A stretch of 64,000 nt of DNA from Neopusillimonas maritima (GCF_003576595.1 NZ_NQOU01000003.1:1-64000); one strand, 5' to 3'. Positions 36,761-46,808 are shown, numbered from the stretch's first letter. Program-made: numbers and translations. Notes: generated by a model not told the origin, from the letters alone.

Positions 36761-37149
36761 AAAAGGCGCTGGGCCGACCACAATCCCAGAAAGGTTAGGG
36801 TTAACGACCCTGACAGGCTAACCAGCGCGTAGCCCAACGCGGGAAAATAATCGCCCCGGGAAATAAGCCCGACCGTTTCCGCCGAAAACGTTGAAAACGT
36901 CGTTAAACCACCCAACAAGCCGGTTATAAGAAAGAGACGAAGCCACTCGGGTGAATCGGCAAAATGCATTAGCACGCCAAGAAGCAAGCCAATAGCATAA
37001 GCGCCGATAAAGTTGGCGGCTAATGTACCCCAAGGCATAAACGCGCCCGCGTGGTTCAACCACAGCCCCAACAACCAGCGCACTACGGCGCCAAGGGCCG
37101 CCCCCAAACCCACCGCAACAATATTGCTGAATGTCAGGAGCGTAGCCAT
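36757..37149 (-). CDS. crcB: Fluoride channel CrcB/Fluc
   Basis: Dimeric fluoride-exporting membrane channel, 130 residues with four hydrophobic helices. Signature residues are seen in GAALGAVVRWLLG, WGTLAANFIGAYAIGLL (the conserved Asn) and GLLGGLTTFSTFSAE (the Phe-box and Thr-Phe-Ser). ATG 37149 has AAGGAT upstream and matches the family start better than the longer frame. It follows thrC by 10 bases and is likely cotranscribed. I see no fluoride riboswitch. Confidence 0.92.
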   Translation of the reverse strand: MATLLTFSNIVAVGLGAALGAVVRWLLGLWLNHAGAFMPWGTLAANFIGAYAIGLLLGVLMHFADSPEWLRLFLITGLLGGLTTFSTFSAETVGLISRGDYFPALGYALVSLSGSLTLTFLGLWSAQRLF

Positions 37150-37159
37150 TTGGCGATCC

Positions 37160-38572
37160 TTAATGAATTTTGGCGTGATCCTGAATGTATCGGCGTACCG
37201 CTTCAACGCTGCAATCCATCACCTCAACTTTCTGCGGCAACGAACCAAGATTGCGCAAGTGTTCAGGTGCCGGAGCGGGTTGGCCGATGGCCTCTTGAAT
37301 TGTCTCACTGAATTTGGCCGGCAAGGCGGTTTCCAGCACCAGCATAGGAACACCGGGTTCGACAAAGGCACGAGCCACTTTCACCCCATCGGCTGTGTGA
37401 GGATCAATTAAAACACCGGTACCCTGATGAATCGATTTAATGGTGGCAAGTCGATCCGCATGAGTGCTCACCCCGCTGGCAAAGCCATAATGAGACTCAA
37501 ATTCCGATTTCAAATTGCTAAGGTCAAAGTAACCCTTTTCAGCCAGCTCTTTCCATAGCGCCGCAACGCGTGCCCCGTCTTGTCCGACAAGGTCGAACAC
37601 GAAACGTTCGAAATTGGACGCCCGGGAGATATCCATGGACGGGCTGGAAGTGGCATGGGTTTGCGCGGCTGAACGGGGCCGATATACCCCGGTGCGGAAA
37701 AACTCTTCCAAAACATTGTTTTCGTTGGTGGCCAACACCAAACGCCGAATCGGCAAGCCCATTTGGCGTGCCAGATGCCCGGAAAAAATATTACCGAAAT
37801 TGCCCGAAGGCACGGCAAACGATACCGGCTGATCAGGGCCTGTAGTGACGCGCAACCAACCCCAGAAGTAATAAACCACCTGGGCGGCAATGCGGGCCCA
37901 ATTAATGGAATTAACGGCGCCCAACCGGTACTGAGCCTTGAAGTCGAGATCAGACGATAAGGCTTTGACGATATCCTGGCACTCGTCGAACACTCCCTTA
38001 ACAGCCAGATTGTGGATGTTTTCGTCTTGCAGGGAATACATTTGGGCGCGCTGAAAGTCGCTCATTCGGCCATGTGGCGACAGCATGAACACGGCCACCC
38101 CTTTTTTGCCACGCAAAGCATATTCGGCAGCCGACCCAGTATCACCCGAAGTGGCGCCCAGGATATTCAGACTGGTTCCACGCTTTTCAAGCACATACTC
38201 GAAAACCTGGCCCAGAAACTGCATGGCCATATCCTTGAACGCCAATGTTGGGCCCTGCGACAACCCCAATAAACTCACACCGTGATCAAGGGGCTTGACC
38301 GGCACGATATCAACCGACCCAAAATTCTCAACGGTATAGGCCGCTGCGGTTAGCCTGGCCAAATCGGCCGGCGGAATATCATCGATAAACAAACCCAGAA
38401 CCTGGGCAGCCAACTCGGAGTATGACAGTGACCGCCAAGACTCAAGCGTTTGTGCCGATACCTGCGGCAATTGCTCGGGCAAAGCCAGGCCGCCGTCGGG
38501 CGCCAGACCTTCAAGCAAAATGTCGGAGAACGGTTGGGGCGTCATGCCGCCCCGGGTTGAGCGATATTTCAT
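37160..38572 (-). CDS. thrC: Threonine synthase
   Basis: PLP enzyme converting O-phosphohomoserine to threonine. Its 470 residues fit the longer class of the family. MKYRSTRGG is the usual N-terminus, the PLP lysine lies in PTLAFKDMAMQF (near 113), and the phosphate-binding glycine-rich ATSGDTGSAAEYAL follows near 145. The start overlaps the hom stop by four bases, forming the threonine part of alaC-hom-thrC-crcB. Confidence 0.95.
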   Translation of the reverse strand: MKYRSTRGGMTPQPFSDILLEGLAPDGGLALPEQLPQVSAQTLESWRSLSYSELAAQVLGLFIDDIPPADLARLTAAAYTVENFGSVDIVPVKPLDHGVSLLGLSQGPTLAFKDMAMQFLGQVFEYVLEKRGTSLNILGATSGDTGSAAEYALRGKKGVAVFMLSPHGRMSDFQRAQMYSLQDENIHNLAVKGVFDECQDIVKALSSDLDFKAQYRLGAVNSINWARIAAQVVYYFWGWLRVTTGPDQPVSFAVPSGNFGNIFSGHLARQMGLPIRRLVLATNENNVLEEFFRTGVYRPRSAAQTHATSSPSMDISRASNFERFVFDLVGQDGARVAALWKELAEKGYFDLSNLKSEFESHYGFASGVSTHADRLATIKSIHQGTGVLIDPHTADGVKVARAFVEPGVPMLVLETALPAKFSETIQEAIGQPAPAPEHLRNLGSLPQKVEVMDCSVEAVRRYIQDHAKIH

Positions 38573-39873
38573 AGCAGGCTTTCCACCCTTAACCGAATAA
38601 CGTTTGAACGCACAAACGGCAGATTCTGGATTTCCTCAAGCGCAAGGTCGATATTGCCCTCACGCGCTTCGTGAGAAAGGAAAATAATGTCGGCATCGGC
38701 CGGACCATGAGGCTCCTGAAACATAGAACCAATGGATATTTCATGATTTGCCAAAATACGGGCCACTTCAGCCAATACACCTGGACGATCGTCTACGCGC
38801 ATGCGCAAATAGTAAGACGACACCACATCGGCCATGTCGAGTACCGGCGTATCAGCCATAGACCCAGGCTGGAACGCCAAATGCGGTACCTGATGGCCGG
38901 GATCAGCAAATTGCAAGCGCGTTACGTCGACCAGATCGGCTACCACGGCTGACGCCGTAGGCATTTCGCCCGCCCCTTGCCCGTAATACAACGTGGGCCC
39001 CACGATATCGCCTTGGACCTGCACGGCATTCATCGCACCTTCGACGCTGGCCAGGAGGCGCTCGATCGGGATCAAGGTGGGGTGCACACGTAATTCGATA
39101 CCCTGACTGGTGCGACGCGTAATACCCAGAAGCTTGATGCGATAACTCAGACGCTCAGCATGCGCGATGTCTTCCTTGGCCAAAGTGGTGATGCCCTCTG
39201 TGTGCACCTTACTGAATTGCACGGGAATGCCAAACGCGAGCGAAGCCAGCAAACTAAGCTTGTGCGCAGCGTCAACCCCTTCGATGTCGAACGTGGGGTC
39301 GGCTTCTGCGTAGCCCAGGCGCTGAGCATCGGCCAGTGCCTCGTTGAAAGACAGGCCCTTAAGCCGCATTTCCGACAGAATATAGTTCGTGGTGCCGTTG
39401 ATAATACCGGCCAACCATTGAATTCGGTTGGCGGTTAAGCCTTCACGAATGGCCTTGACAATAGGAATCCCGCCGGCCACCGCAGCTTCGAAAGCCACCA
39501 TGGTGCCTTTCTTATGCGCAGCGTCGAAAATTTCATTGCCGTGCTTGGCAAGCAAGGCTTTGTTGGCTGTCACCACGTGTTTGCCCTGAACAATGGCTTC
39601 CATTACCCACTCACGCGCAACGGTTTCTCCACCTACAAGCTCAACCACGATGTCGATATCGGGACGACGCACGATTTCGAGCCCATCTTGCGTTACATAG
39701 ACTTGATCGCCAACCAGGGCCCGGGCTTTTTCGACATTGCGAACGGCTACCGCCACCACTTCGATTTTGCGACCGGCACGACGGGCGATTTCCTCTGCAT
39801 TCTGAACCAGAACCTTCCAGGTACCACCACCAACAACACCCAGCCCCAGTAAACCAACTTTTACAGAATTCAT
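38569..39873 (-). CDS. hom: Homoserine dehydrogenase
   Basis: Reduces aspartate semialdehyde to homoserine with NAD(P)H. It is a 434-residue monofunctional type. The nucleotide-binding [12 protein letters not shown] is at the N-terminus, the catalytic-domain [10 protein letters not shown] and [15 protein letters not shown] follow, and an ACT domain from about 350 ([21 protein letters not shown]) probably gives threonine feedback control. It overlaps alaC and thrC by four bases each. Confidence 0.95.
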   Translation of the reverse strand: MNSVKVGLLGLGVVGGGTWKVLVQNAEEIARRAGRKIEVVAVAVRNVEKARALVGDQVYVTQDGLEIVRRPDIDIVVELVGGETVAREWVMEAIVQGKHVVTANKALLAKHGNEIFDAAHKKGTMVAFEAAVAGGIPIVKAIREGLTANRIQWLAGIINGTTNYILSEMRLKGLSFNEALADAQRLGYAEADPTFDIEGVDAAHKLSLLASLAFGIPVQFSKVHTEGITTLAKEDIAHAERLSYRIKLLGITRRTSQGIELRVHPTLIPIERLLASVEGAMNAVQVQGDIVGPTLYYGQGAGEMPTASAVVADLVDVTRLQFADPGHQVPHLAFQPGSMADTPVLDMADVVSSYYLRMRVDDRPGVLAEVARILANHEISIGSMFQEPHGPADADIIFLSHEAREGNIDLALEEIQNLPFVRSNVIRLRVESLL

Positions 39874-41057
39874 TTAATCAACCCATCTTTACGAAACATT
39901 TCTTTAATGCCGCGCACCGCCTGCCGGGTGCGTTGCTCGTTTTCTATCAGTGCGAAGCGCACGTAATCGTCGCCATACTCGCCAAAACCAACGCCCGGCG
40001 AGACGGCCACCTTGGCTTCGGCAAGCAGCTTCTTGGAAAACTCCAGCGACCCTGATGAACGATAGGCTTCAGGTATTTTCGCCCAAATATACATTGACGC
40101 TTTTGGAATATCGACCATCCACCCCGCGTCATGCAAGCCTTTGGCCAGAACATCACGACGACTGCGATATTGCTCAACCACCTCGTGCACACAGTCTTGC
40201 GGCCCTTCCAGCGCCGCAATGGAAGCAACCTGAATGGGTGTGAAAGTGCCGTAATCGTGATAGCTCTTAATACGCGCCAGCGCATTCACCAGTTCGGCAT
40301 TGCCCACCATAAAGCCCACACGCCAGCCGGCCATGTTGTAGCTTTTACTCATGGTGAAAAACTCAACGGCAACGTCGCGAGCGCCTTCGACCTGCAAAAT
40401 AGAAGGCGCAACATAACCGTCGAAAGTAATATCAGCATAGGCCAGATCATGCACCACCAATATGTTGTGTTCTTTGGCCAGCGCAACAATACGCTCGAAA
40501 AACGACAGCTCGACACACTGAGCTGTTGGGTTGCTGGGGAACCCCAGAATCATCATTTTGGGCTTCGGAATACTTTCTTTCACCGCTCGTTCAATTTCCT
40601 CGAAAAAATCGAGGCCCGGCGTCATGGGAACAGAACGAATATTGGCCCCCGCGATCACCGCGCCGTAGATATGAATCGGATAACTGGGATTTGGCACAAG
40701 TACCGTATCACCGCGTTCGAGCGTGGCCAGCATCAAATGCGCCAACCCTTCTTTGGAGCCAATGGTCACGATGGCTTCGGTGTCCGGGTCGATTTGAACG
40801 TCGTAGCGCCGCCCGTACCAGTCGGAAATAGCCTTGCGCAAACGCGGGATCCCTTTTGAAACGGAATAGCCATGTGTATTGGGCCGCGACGCAACCTCGA
40901 CCAGCTTGTCGACAATGTGTTTGGGCGTCGGGCCGTCTGGGTTACCCATCGACATATCGATAATATCCTCGCCACGACGTCGCGCCGCCATTTTGAGCTC
41001 GCCGGTAATGTTGAACACATAGGGCGGCAGGCGCTCGATACGAGGAAAATTCGTCAT
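39870..41057 (-). CDS. alaC: Alanine transaminase AlaC type
   Basis: PLP aminotransferase of fold type I that makes alanine from pyruvate and glutamate. It has 395 residues. [17 protein letters not shown] is characteristic of Ala[14 protein letters not shown] carries the cofactor-binding Asn, and the PLP lysine is in [14 protein letters not shown] (near 236). The gene order alaC-hom-thrC with four-base overlaps is common in betaproteobacteria. ATG 41057 has an AAGGAT upstream. Confidence 0.93.
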   Translation of the reverse strand: MTNFPRIERLPPYVFNITGELKMAARRRGEDIIDMSMGNPDGPTPKHIVDKLVEVASRPNTHGYSVSKGIPRLRKAISDWYGRRYDVQIDPDTEAIVTIGSKEGLAHLMLATLERGDTVLVPNPSYPIHIYGAVIAGANIRSVPMTPGLDFFEEIERAVKESIPKPKMMILGFPSNPTAQCVELSFFERIVALAKEHNILVVHDLAYADITFDGYVAPSILQVEGARDVAVEFFTMSKSYNMAGWRVGFMVGNAELVNALARIKSYHDYGTFTPIQVASIAALEGPQDCVHEVVEQYRSRRDVLAKGLHDAGWMVDIPKASMYIWAKIPEAYRSSGSLEFSKKLLAEAKVAVSPGVGFGEYGDDYVRFALIENEQRTRQAVRGIKEMFRKDGLIK

Positions 41058-41202
41058 GATGAATCCTTGTTTTTTCTTAAGGGGTCAGATAAGGCAAATA
41101 ACCTAATAGTTTAGCCGATTGGATACTGCAATAAAAGCGAAACACGTTTGCACTGCGGGTTTCAGATTGCGATATGATCATTGGTGAACAAAGGAGTTTT
41201 TT

Positions 41203-41649
41203 GTGCAACTGCAAGCTGAATCGAATCCGGCACTGAATACCGTCACGGCCTATGGTGAGCGCTTCATCGAAATTAATGCGGTGTCCTACGAACATGCCGT
41301 GTATTTTGCCCCGGAAGGCCCGGTTAATACTTGGCAGGTCCACAGTATTGCCGACATCAACGGCACCTCGCTGCAGGAAATAGCCGGGGTGGAAAAGCGC
41401 AAGCTGGATCCGCTCGACTTTCTTGACGGGCGCACCGGCTTAAGCAAAGCTGATGACGCACCGGAAGTACTGCTTATCGGCACGGGACAAACCCAACACT
41501 TTCTGCCGTCACACATAACCCAACCGCTGCTTGACATTGGCATTGGTGTGGAAACCATGAGCACCTACGCCGCAGCACGCACCTACAACATTTTAATGAG
41601 CGAGGGGCGCCGTGTTGTTGCGGCGCTTTTACCACTGGAGCAAAAATGA
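41203..41649 (+). CDS. Mth938-like domain protein (DUF498)
   Basis: A small protein of 148 residues belonging to the Mth938/NDUFAF3-like family (DUF498/DUF598), whose biochemical role is unknown. Typical segments are VLLIGTGQTQHFLP and IGVETMSTYAAARTYNILMSEGRRVVAALLP, split by eye. The start is a GTG with AGGAG six bases upstream. A TATGAT 5' of it may be a -10. The stop overlaps the start of the peroxiredoxin gene, so the two are co-translated. Confidence 0.87.
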   Translation: MQLQAESNPALNTVTAYGERFIEINAVSYEHAVYFAPEGPVNTWQVHSIADINGTSLQEIAGVEKRKLDPLDFLDGRTGLSKADDAPEVLLIGTGQTQHFLPSHITQPLLDIGIGVETMSTYAAARTYNILMSEGRRVVAALLPLEQK

Positions 41650-42113
41650 GCGAAGTTACTTTAGGTAAAGCCATTCCCAAATTTTCCGCTGAAAGCACCG
41701 ACGGCGTGGTCGACAATGCACGCCTGAAAGGCAAATGGACTGTGCTTTATTTTTACCCGAAGGACAACACACCGGGTTGCACCACGCAAGCGCAAAACTT
41801 TCGCGACCAAATCAATGAGTTCGCGGCGCTCGATTGCCAGATCATCGGTGTTTCGCGCGACTCTATCAAATCGCATGGGAATTTTATCGATAAGCAATCG
41901 CTACCCTTCCCACTCATTTCCGATCCCGAAGAAACACTGTGCGAATTGTTCGGAGTCATGAAATTAAAGAATATGTACGGCAAACAAGTACGTGGAATCG
42001 AACGCAGCACCTTTCTGATTAACCCTAAAGGTATTCTTGTTCAGGAATGGCGTGGGCTGAAAGTGCCCGGACATGTCGATCAAGTTTTACAAACGGTGAA
42101 AGACGCCGCATAA
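41646..42113 (+). CDS. bcp: Thioredoxin-dependent peroxiredoxin, Bcp/PrxQ family
   Basis: Reduces hydrogen peroxide and organic peroxides. It has 155 residues with the peroxidatic cysteine at 45 in NTPGCTTQAQNFRD. In E. coli Bcp a resolving cysteine lies five residues later; here that position is Gln 50. Other cysteines are at about 64 and 99, so either one of these resolves or the enzyme works by a one-Cys mechanism. It overlaps the preceding gene by four bases. Confidence 0.92.
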   Translation: MSEVTLGKAIPKFSAESTDGVVDNARLKGKWTVLYFYPKDNTPGCTTQAQNFRDQINEFAALDCQIIGVSRDSIKSHGNFIDKQSLPFPLISDPEETLCELFGVMKLKNMYGKQVRGIERSTFLINPKGILVQEWRGLKVPGHVDQVLQTVKDAA

Positions 42114-42185
42114 ATCGCTCATACTCAGCTTGTCGTTGCGAACTTTCGCATTTAACCATGCAGTTACTCCGGAGCCACTCCCCTT

Positions 42186-43817
42186 ATGCCACTGCCAAAG
42201 TTGCCCTCCCGCATGGGAACTGTCGTTAACGCCACCGAAACACCTGCAGCAAAACCTGCACCAGAGAATAAGCCGGCCGCCCAGGCAGCCCAACCCGCAG
42301 CCCGCCGCACGCAAAAAACTCCTGCTGCGCCCGCTACTGCAAAACGCGTGGCCGAGAAGCAGTCCGCCACCGGACCCAAGCTGGCTGTGGTTAGCAGTAA
42401 CGGTAATCGCAAAAAGCGGTTGCCAGAGAATCAGCGCAAACTTTTCGTACTCGATACAAACGTACTACTGCACGACTCGAACTGCATTTTCAAGTTCGAA
42501 GAGCACGACATTTTCCTGCCCATGCTGGTTCTCGAAGAGCTCGACCACCAAAAGAAAGGGATGTCGGAGGTAGCGCGCAACGCGCGGCAGGTTAGCCGTT
42601 ACCTGGATGGCCTGGTAAGTGAACAAGGCAAACTCGATAAAGGCGTCCTGCTTGATAAGCTGGGCAATGTCGACGCGCTGGGCACGCTGCACTTTCAGAC
42701 GACGGCATTAAGTTCCGAGCTGCCCATTTCCCTGCCCATCGGCAAAGCCGACAACGTCATATTAAGCGTTGTTCATGCTTTGCAAACACGCCACCCAAAG
42801 CGCGAAGTGACGTTGGTTTCGAAAGACATCAACATGCGTCTTAAAGCCCTCTCGCTGGGCTTGCGCGCGGAAGACTACTACAACGATCGCGTCATCGACG
42901 ATTCCGACCTGCTGTACGAAGGCGTCATGCCGTTACCCGATAACTTCTGGACCAAACACGGCAAAGATGTTGAGTCATGGCAACAAGGCGGCGTAACTTA
43001 CTACCGCATAAAAGGGCCGCTTTGCTCGCAGTTCATGGTGAATGAGTTCGTTTACTTCGAAGGCGAACTACCTCTCTACGCCCAGGTCAAAGAAGTCAAT
43101 GGAAAAAGTGCGGTACTCGCCACAATTCGCGACTATAGCCACGGCAAAAATAACGTATGGGGCGTCACGGCCCGCAACCGTGAACAGAATTTTGCGCTGA
43201 ACCTGCTCATGAACCCGGAGTGTGATTTCGTGTCATTGCTGGGCCAGGCTGGTACAGGCAAAACCTTGCTGGCGCTGGCAGCCGGGTTAACCCAAACTCT
43301 GGAAACCAAGCGCTATACGGAAATTATTATTACCCGCGCTACCGTGCCGGTTGGCGACGATATCGGTTTTCTCCCGGGTACGGAAGAAGAAAAGATGCTG
43401 CCTTGGATGGGTGCGCTGGAAGATAACCTGGAAGTGCTTCATTTGGGCTCCGGCAATGCCGACAACAATCTGGATTGGAGTAAAAATCCAACCATGGAAC
43501 TCATCCGTTCGCGCATCAAGGTCAAGTCAATGAATTTTATGCGTGGGCGTACCTTCCTGAACAAATTCCTCATCATTGATGAGGCACAAAATCTGACACC
43601 CAAGCAAATGAAAACCCTGGTTACCCGTGCGGGTCCTGGAACCAAAATTATCTGTTTAGGTAATATTGCGCAAATTGACACGCCCTACTTAACCGAAGGT
43701 AGCTCCGGCCTCACCTATGTGGTTGATCGCTTCAAAGGTTGGCCACACTCCGGCCATATCACGCTGCAACGGGGAGAACGCTCACGGCTGGCCGACTACG
43801 CCAGTGAAGCGCTTTAA
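42186..43817 (+). CDS. PIN-domain / PhoH-family ATPase
   Basis: A 543-residue fusion of an N-terminal PIN nuclease domain (LFVLDTNVLLHDSNC near 80, with further acids LEELDH and KADNVI) and a C-terminal PhoH ATPase (Walker A GQAGTGKTLLALAAG near 357, Walker B FLIIDEAQNLTP near 463). PhoH2-type proteins are proposed to unwind and cut RNA. The first 70 residues are rich in Ala, Pro and Lys and look disordered. The name reflects phosphate-starvation induction of E. coli PhoH. No Pho box is evident here. Confidence 0.92.
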   Translation: MPLPKLPSRMGTVVNATETPAAKPAPENKPAAQAAQPAARRTQKTPAAPATAKRVAEKQSATGPKLAVVSSNGNRKKRLPENQRKLFVLDTNVLLHDSNCIFKFEEHDIFLPMLVLEELDHQKKGMSEVARNARQVSRYLDGLVSEQGKLDKGVLLDKLGNVDALGTLHFQTTALSSELPISLPIGKADNVILSVVHALQTRHPKREVTLVSKDINMRLKALSLGLRAEDYYNDRVIDDSDLLYEGVMPLPDNFWTKHGKDVESWQQGGVTYYRIKGPLCSQFMVNEFVYFEGELPLYAQVKEVNGKSAVLATIRDYSHGKNNVWGVTARNREQNFALNLLMNPECDFVSLLGQAGTGKTLLALAAGLTQTLETKRYTEIIITRATVPVGDDIGFLPGTEEEKMLPWMGALEDNLEVLHLGSGNADNNLDWSKNPTMELIRSRIKVKSMNFMRGRTFLNKFLIIDEAQNLTPKQMKTLVTRAGPGTKIICLGNIAQIDTPYLTEGSSGLTYVVDRFKGWPHSGHITLQRGERSRLADYASEAL

Positions 43818-43833
43818 ACAGCTTGGTCGATAA

Positions 43834-44844
43834 ATGAACGCACAAGGCCGCCTTCACGACAAACCGATCGGTATCACCATGGGTGATGCGGCCGGCATCG
43901 GGCCTGAAATCATTGCCAAACTATTCAGCCAACCACTGCCCGCACCGGCAGTGGTATACGGTGATGCCGGTGTTCTGAAACGAACGATCAAGCAGCTTGG
44001 GCTCAACCCCTCACCTACCGTGATTGAGCTTGATGATATTGAGTCTTTTTCACCTAATCACAACCTTCAAGTTATCTCTCGCATCGCGCCGCTACCGGAG
44101 TCCATACAAGCCGGCCAAATAAACGCTGACGCCGGACGGGGTGCATATGAGTATCTGTGCCATGCTATTGACGACGCCAACTCAGGGCAGTTAAGAGCCA
44201 TTGTGACGGCCCCCTTGCACAAAAAGGCCATGCAGTTAGGCGGCGCCGATTTTCCAGGGCATACAGAAATTCTGGCGCAACGCACCGGAACCGAGCACTT
44301 TGCCATGATGCTGGCGAATCATGAATTACGGGTTATTTTGGTCACGATTCACATACCGCTCAACCAGGTCAGCTCCAGCCTGACCCAAGAACGGGAATTG
44401 CAAACCATACGGCTGGCGCACCACGCCTGCAGGCACGCGGGAATTACTCACCCCCGTATCGCCGTTGCCGGCGTTAACCCGCATGCAGGCGAAAATGGGC
44501 GTTTTGGCCAAGAAGAAAAAGAAATCATCACGCCGGCAATTCAGCAGGCGCAGCGCGAAGATATTAACGCCAGCGGCCCTTTCCCGGGCGATACCATTTT
44601 TATGCGGGCACGACGCGGTGAGTTCGATATTGTGGTTGCCCAGTATCACGACCAGGGCTTGATACCCGTGAAATACCTGGGCGTCGACGAAGGTGTGAAT
44701 GTTACTGTAGGGCTCCCCTTCATTCGCACCAGTGTTGATCATGGCACCGCATTTGATATTGCCGGTAAAGGGTTGGCCGACCCCAGCTCGCTCAAAGCGG
44801 CTTTCAACTTGGCCGTTAACATGACGCCGCCAAACTTACATTGA
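43834..44844 (+). CDS. pdxA: 4-hydroxythreonine-4-phosphate dehydrogenase
   Basis: NAD-dependent enzyme of pyridoxal phosphate synthesis (DXP-dependent route). It has 336 residues. It opens ITMGDAAGIGPEII, and has the TAPLHKKAM segment, FPGHTEILAQ, GVNPHAGENGRFG with a metal histidine, and VAQYHDQGLIPVK with another metal-binding His. The DXP co-substrate route also uses dxs, found in this window. The last nine bases overlap the convergent dnaB end. Confidence 0.95.
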   Translation: MNAQGRLHDKPIGITMGDAAGIGPEIIAKLFSQPLPAPAVVYGDAGVLKRTIKQLGLNPSPTVIELDDIESFSPNHNLQVISRIAPLPESIQAGQINADAGRGAYEYLCHAIDDANSGQLRAIVTAPLHKKAMQLGGADFPGHTEILAQRTGTEHFAMMLANHELRVILVTIHIPLNQVSSSLTQERELQTIRLAHHACRHAGITHPRIAVAGVNPHAGENGRFGQEEKEIITPAIQQAQREDINASGPFPGDTIFMRARRGEFDIVVAQYHDQGLIPVKYLGVDEGVNVTVGLPFIRTSVDHGTAFDIAGKGLADPSSLKAAFNLAVNMTPPNLH

Positions 44845-46224
44845 CGCCGCCGAAAAATTCAGGAAACGCGTGCTGGAACCCTGGAAAGTTAAGCGCGTGG
44901 TGCCAATTGGGCCGTTACGTTGTTTGCCCACAATGATTTCAGCCGTACCTTTGTCGGGAGAGTCGGGGTTATAGACTTCGTCACGGTAAATAAAGAGAAT
45001 CAAATCGGCATCTTGTTCGATCGCGCCCGACTCACGCAAGTCACTCATCACCGGACGTTTATTCGGCCGTTGCTCCAGGCTCCGGTTCAACTGCGACAAC
45101 GCAATGAGCGGGCAATTAAGCTCTTTGGCCAAACCTTTCAGGGAACGGCTGATTTCCGAAATTTCGGTTGCGCGGTTTTCACCACTTCCGCTGGCCGACA
45201 TCAACTGCATGTAGTCGATCACGATTAAGCCCAGTTGACCGCATTGGCGGGCCAATCTGCGTGAACGGGCCCGCACCTCCATTGCACTCAATGCGGGGGT
45301 TTCATCAATGTAAATTTGCGCTTCCTGCACCTGCTGCACCGCATGCGTAAGACGAGGCCAGTCTTCAGCCGTAAGCTTGCCGGTACGCATGCGATGTTGA
45401 TCGAGCATACCAACGGAACCGACCATACGCATGGCCAACTGTACCGCCCCCATTTCCATGGAGAACACGGCTACCGGTAAACCCTGCTCAATCGCAACAT
45501 GCTCAGCAATATTCATCGAAAACGATGTTTTACCCATTGAAGGACGCCCTGCAACGATGATGAGGTCTCCCGCCTGCAAACCCGAGGTCATGCGATCCAG
45601 GTCGACGAACCCGGTAGGCACACCGGTAACGTCGGAGTCTCCTTCACGATGATAAAGCTCATCGATACGCTCCACGACTTGCGTAAGCAACGGCTGGATT
45701 TCCTGGAAACCGGACACGCCGCGCGACCCTTCTTGCGCAATCTGAAAGACACGAGCTTCCGCTTCATCAAGCAACTGCCGCGCTTCCTTCCCCTGTGGAC
45801 TGAATGCCGCAGAGGATATTTCATCGGCTACCGACACCAATTTGCGCAACATCGATCGTTCACGAACAATTTCTGCGTAGCGTCGGATATTGGCCGCCGA
45901 AGGCGTGTTGTGTGCCAACGCATTCAAATAGCTTAGGCCGCCAAGCTCTTCCGCTTTACCGGCACTGGCAAGCGACTCATGCACCGTAACCACGTCGGCT
46001 GGTCGTGCCAGACTGATCAGACGCGTGATGTGCTGCCAGATAAGACGATGGTCGTAACGATAGAAATCATCATCGCCCAAAAGGTCGGTAACACGATCAA
46101 ATGCCGCATTGTCCAGCAACAGACCGCCCAGAACGGATTGTTCTGCTTCGATTGAGTGCGGCGGCACACGTAAAGCCTCCAACTGAGGATCAAGTACCGA
46201 ACCGGAGGTTTCCATATTTGCCAT
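44836..46224 (-). CDS. dnaB: Replicative DNA helicase DnaB
   Basis: Hexameric 5'-3' helicase, 462 residues, with an N-terminal collar domain (about 15-115) and a RecA-like C-terminal domain carrying Walker A GRPSMGKTSFSMN near 211 and Walker B LIVIDYMQLM near 320, plus the arginine finger region near 425. No intein interrupts it. It is the last gene of rpsF-priB-rpsR-rplI-dnaB, but a stem-loop and terminator-like hairpin lie between rplI and dnaB. Confidence 0.96.
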   Translation of the reverse strand: MANMETSGSVLDPQLEALRVPPHSIEAEQSVLGGLLLDNAAFDRVTDLLGDDDFYRYDHRLIWQHITRLISLARPADVVTVHESLASAGKAEELGGLSYLNALAHNTPSAANIRRYAEIVRERSMLRKLVSVADEISSAAFSPQGKEARQLLDEAEARVFQIAQEGSRGVSGFQEIQPLLTQVVERIDELYHREGDSDVTGVPTGFVDLDRMTSGLQAGDLIIVAGRPSMGKTSFSMNIAEHVAIEQGLPVAVFSMEMGAVQLAMRMVGSVGMLDQHRMRTGKLTAEDWPRLTHAVQQVQEAQIYIDETPALSAMEVRARSRRLARQCGQLGLIVIDYMQLMSASGSGENRATEISEISRSLKGLAKELNCPLIALSQLNRSLEQRPNKRPVMSDLRESGAIEQDADLILFIYRDEVYNPDSPDKGTAEIIVGKQRNGPIGTTRLTFQGSSTRFLNFSAASM

Positions 46225-46245
46225 TAATTCATGTACCCAAATAAA

Positions 46246-46267
46246 AAAGCCGGCTTGCGCCGACTTT
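46246..46267 (-). terminator. Rho-independent terminator downstream of rplI
   Basis: On the minus strand a nine-base stem AAAGTCGGC / GCCGGCTTT (one G-U pair, loop GCAA) is followed by TTTATTT. It lies 22 bases before the dnaB start codon and could end most ribosomal-protein transcripts while letting some read through into dnaB. Confidence 0.8.
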
Positions 46268-46270
46268 TAA

Positions 46271-46318
46271 TTGAAGCTCGCGGCACTGCCCAAGAGGCAA
46301 ATTTACCACGAGCTTCAA
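46271..46318 (-). repeat. Long inverted repeat between rplI and dnaB
   Basis: TTGAAGCTCGTGG pairs with CCGCGAGCTTCAA, giving a 13-base-pair stem with one G-U wobble, enclosing a 22-base loop that can form a smaller TGCC / GGCA stem. It sits directly before the terminator at 46246-46267. It may stabilise the rplI 3' end or serve as a processing site. Confidence 0.7.
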
Positions 46319-46337
46319 AATAGGCAGTATGCGCTGC

Positions 46338-46793
46338 TTAAGCCATCTCACCTTGAACATTAATGGTGATATCAGCAACGACGTCGGCATGCAGTACGAC
46401 CTGAGCAGGGAACTCGCCCACTGCCTTGATGGCGCCGTCTGGCAAGCGAACCTGCGACTTCTGAACACCCTCAAAGCCGGCCTCAACCAACGCAGCGGCA
46501 ATGTCCATGGTGGTAACCGAACCGAACAAACGGCCGTCGACACCGGCTTTTTGCGCAATGTTCAATTGATAGCCGTTCAGCTTCTGGCCCACAGCCTCGG
46601 CCGCAGCCAAGCGCTCGGCCTGCTGCTTTTCCAGCTCGGCGCGACGCTCTTCAAACTCTTTGAGCGCAATCTGCGTTGCACGACGGGCGATTTTCTGGGG
46701 AATCAGGTAATTGCGGGCGTAGCCGTCGCGGACACGAACGACATCACCGAGGTTACCCAGGTTACTGACTTTTTCGAGCAGAATAACTTGCAT
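46338..46793 (-). CDS. rplI: 50S ribosomal protein L9
   Basis: Two-domain ribosomal protein of 151 residues. [32 protein letters not shown] (split by eye) is the universal N-terminal domain. A long connecting helix (about 41-75, [17 protein letters not shown]) leads to the C-terminal domain. It binds 23S rRNA at the base of the L1 stalk and limits frameshifting. Confidence 0.97.
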   Translation of the reverse strand: MQVILLEKVSNLGNLGDVVRVRDGYARNYLIPQKIARRATQIALKEFEERRAELEKQQAERLAAAEAVGQKLNGYQLNIAQKAGVDGRLFGSVTTMDIAAALVEAGFEGVQKSQVRLPDGAIKAVGEFPAQVVLHADVVADITINVQGEMA

Positions 46794-46808
46794 AATGATG
46801 ACCTCGGA

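Noticed and set aside
37150-37206. Fluoride riboswitch before crcB
   Set aside because: Only ten bases separate thrC and crcB, and the preceding sequence is the thrC coding end without the known pseudoknot features.
40131-40859. 242-codon frame on the plus strand
   Set aside because: It is a shadow of alaC on the other strand, with biased low-quality composition.
44836-46224. Intein or split in dnaB
   Set aside because: The helicase is continuous at normal length with all motifs in place.
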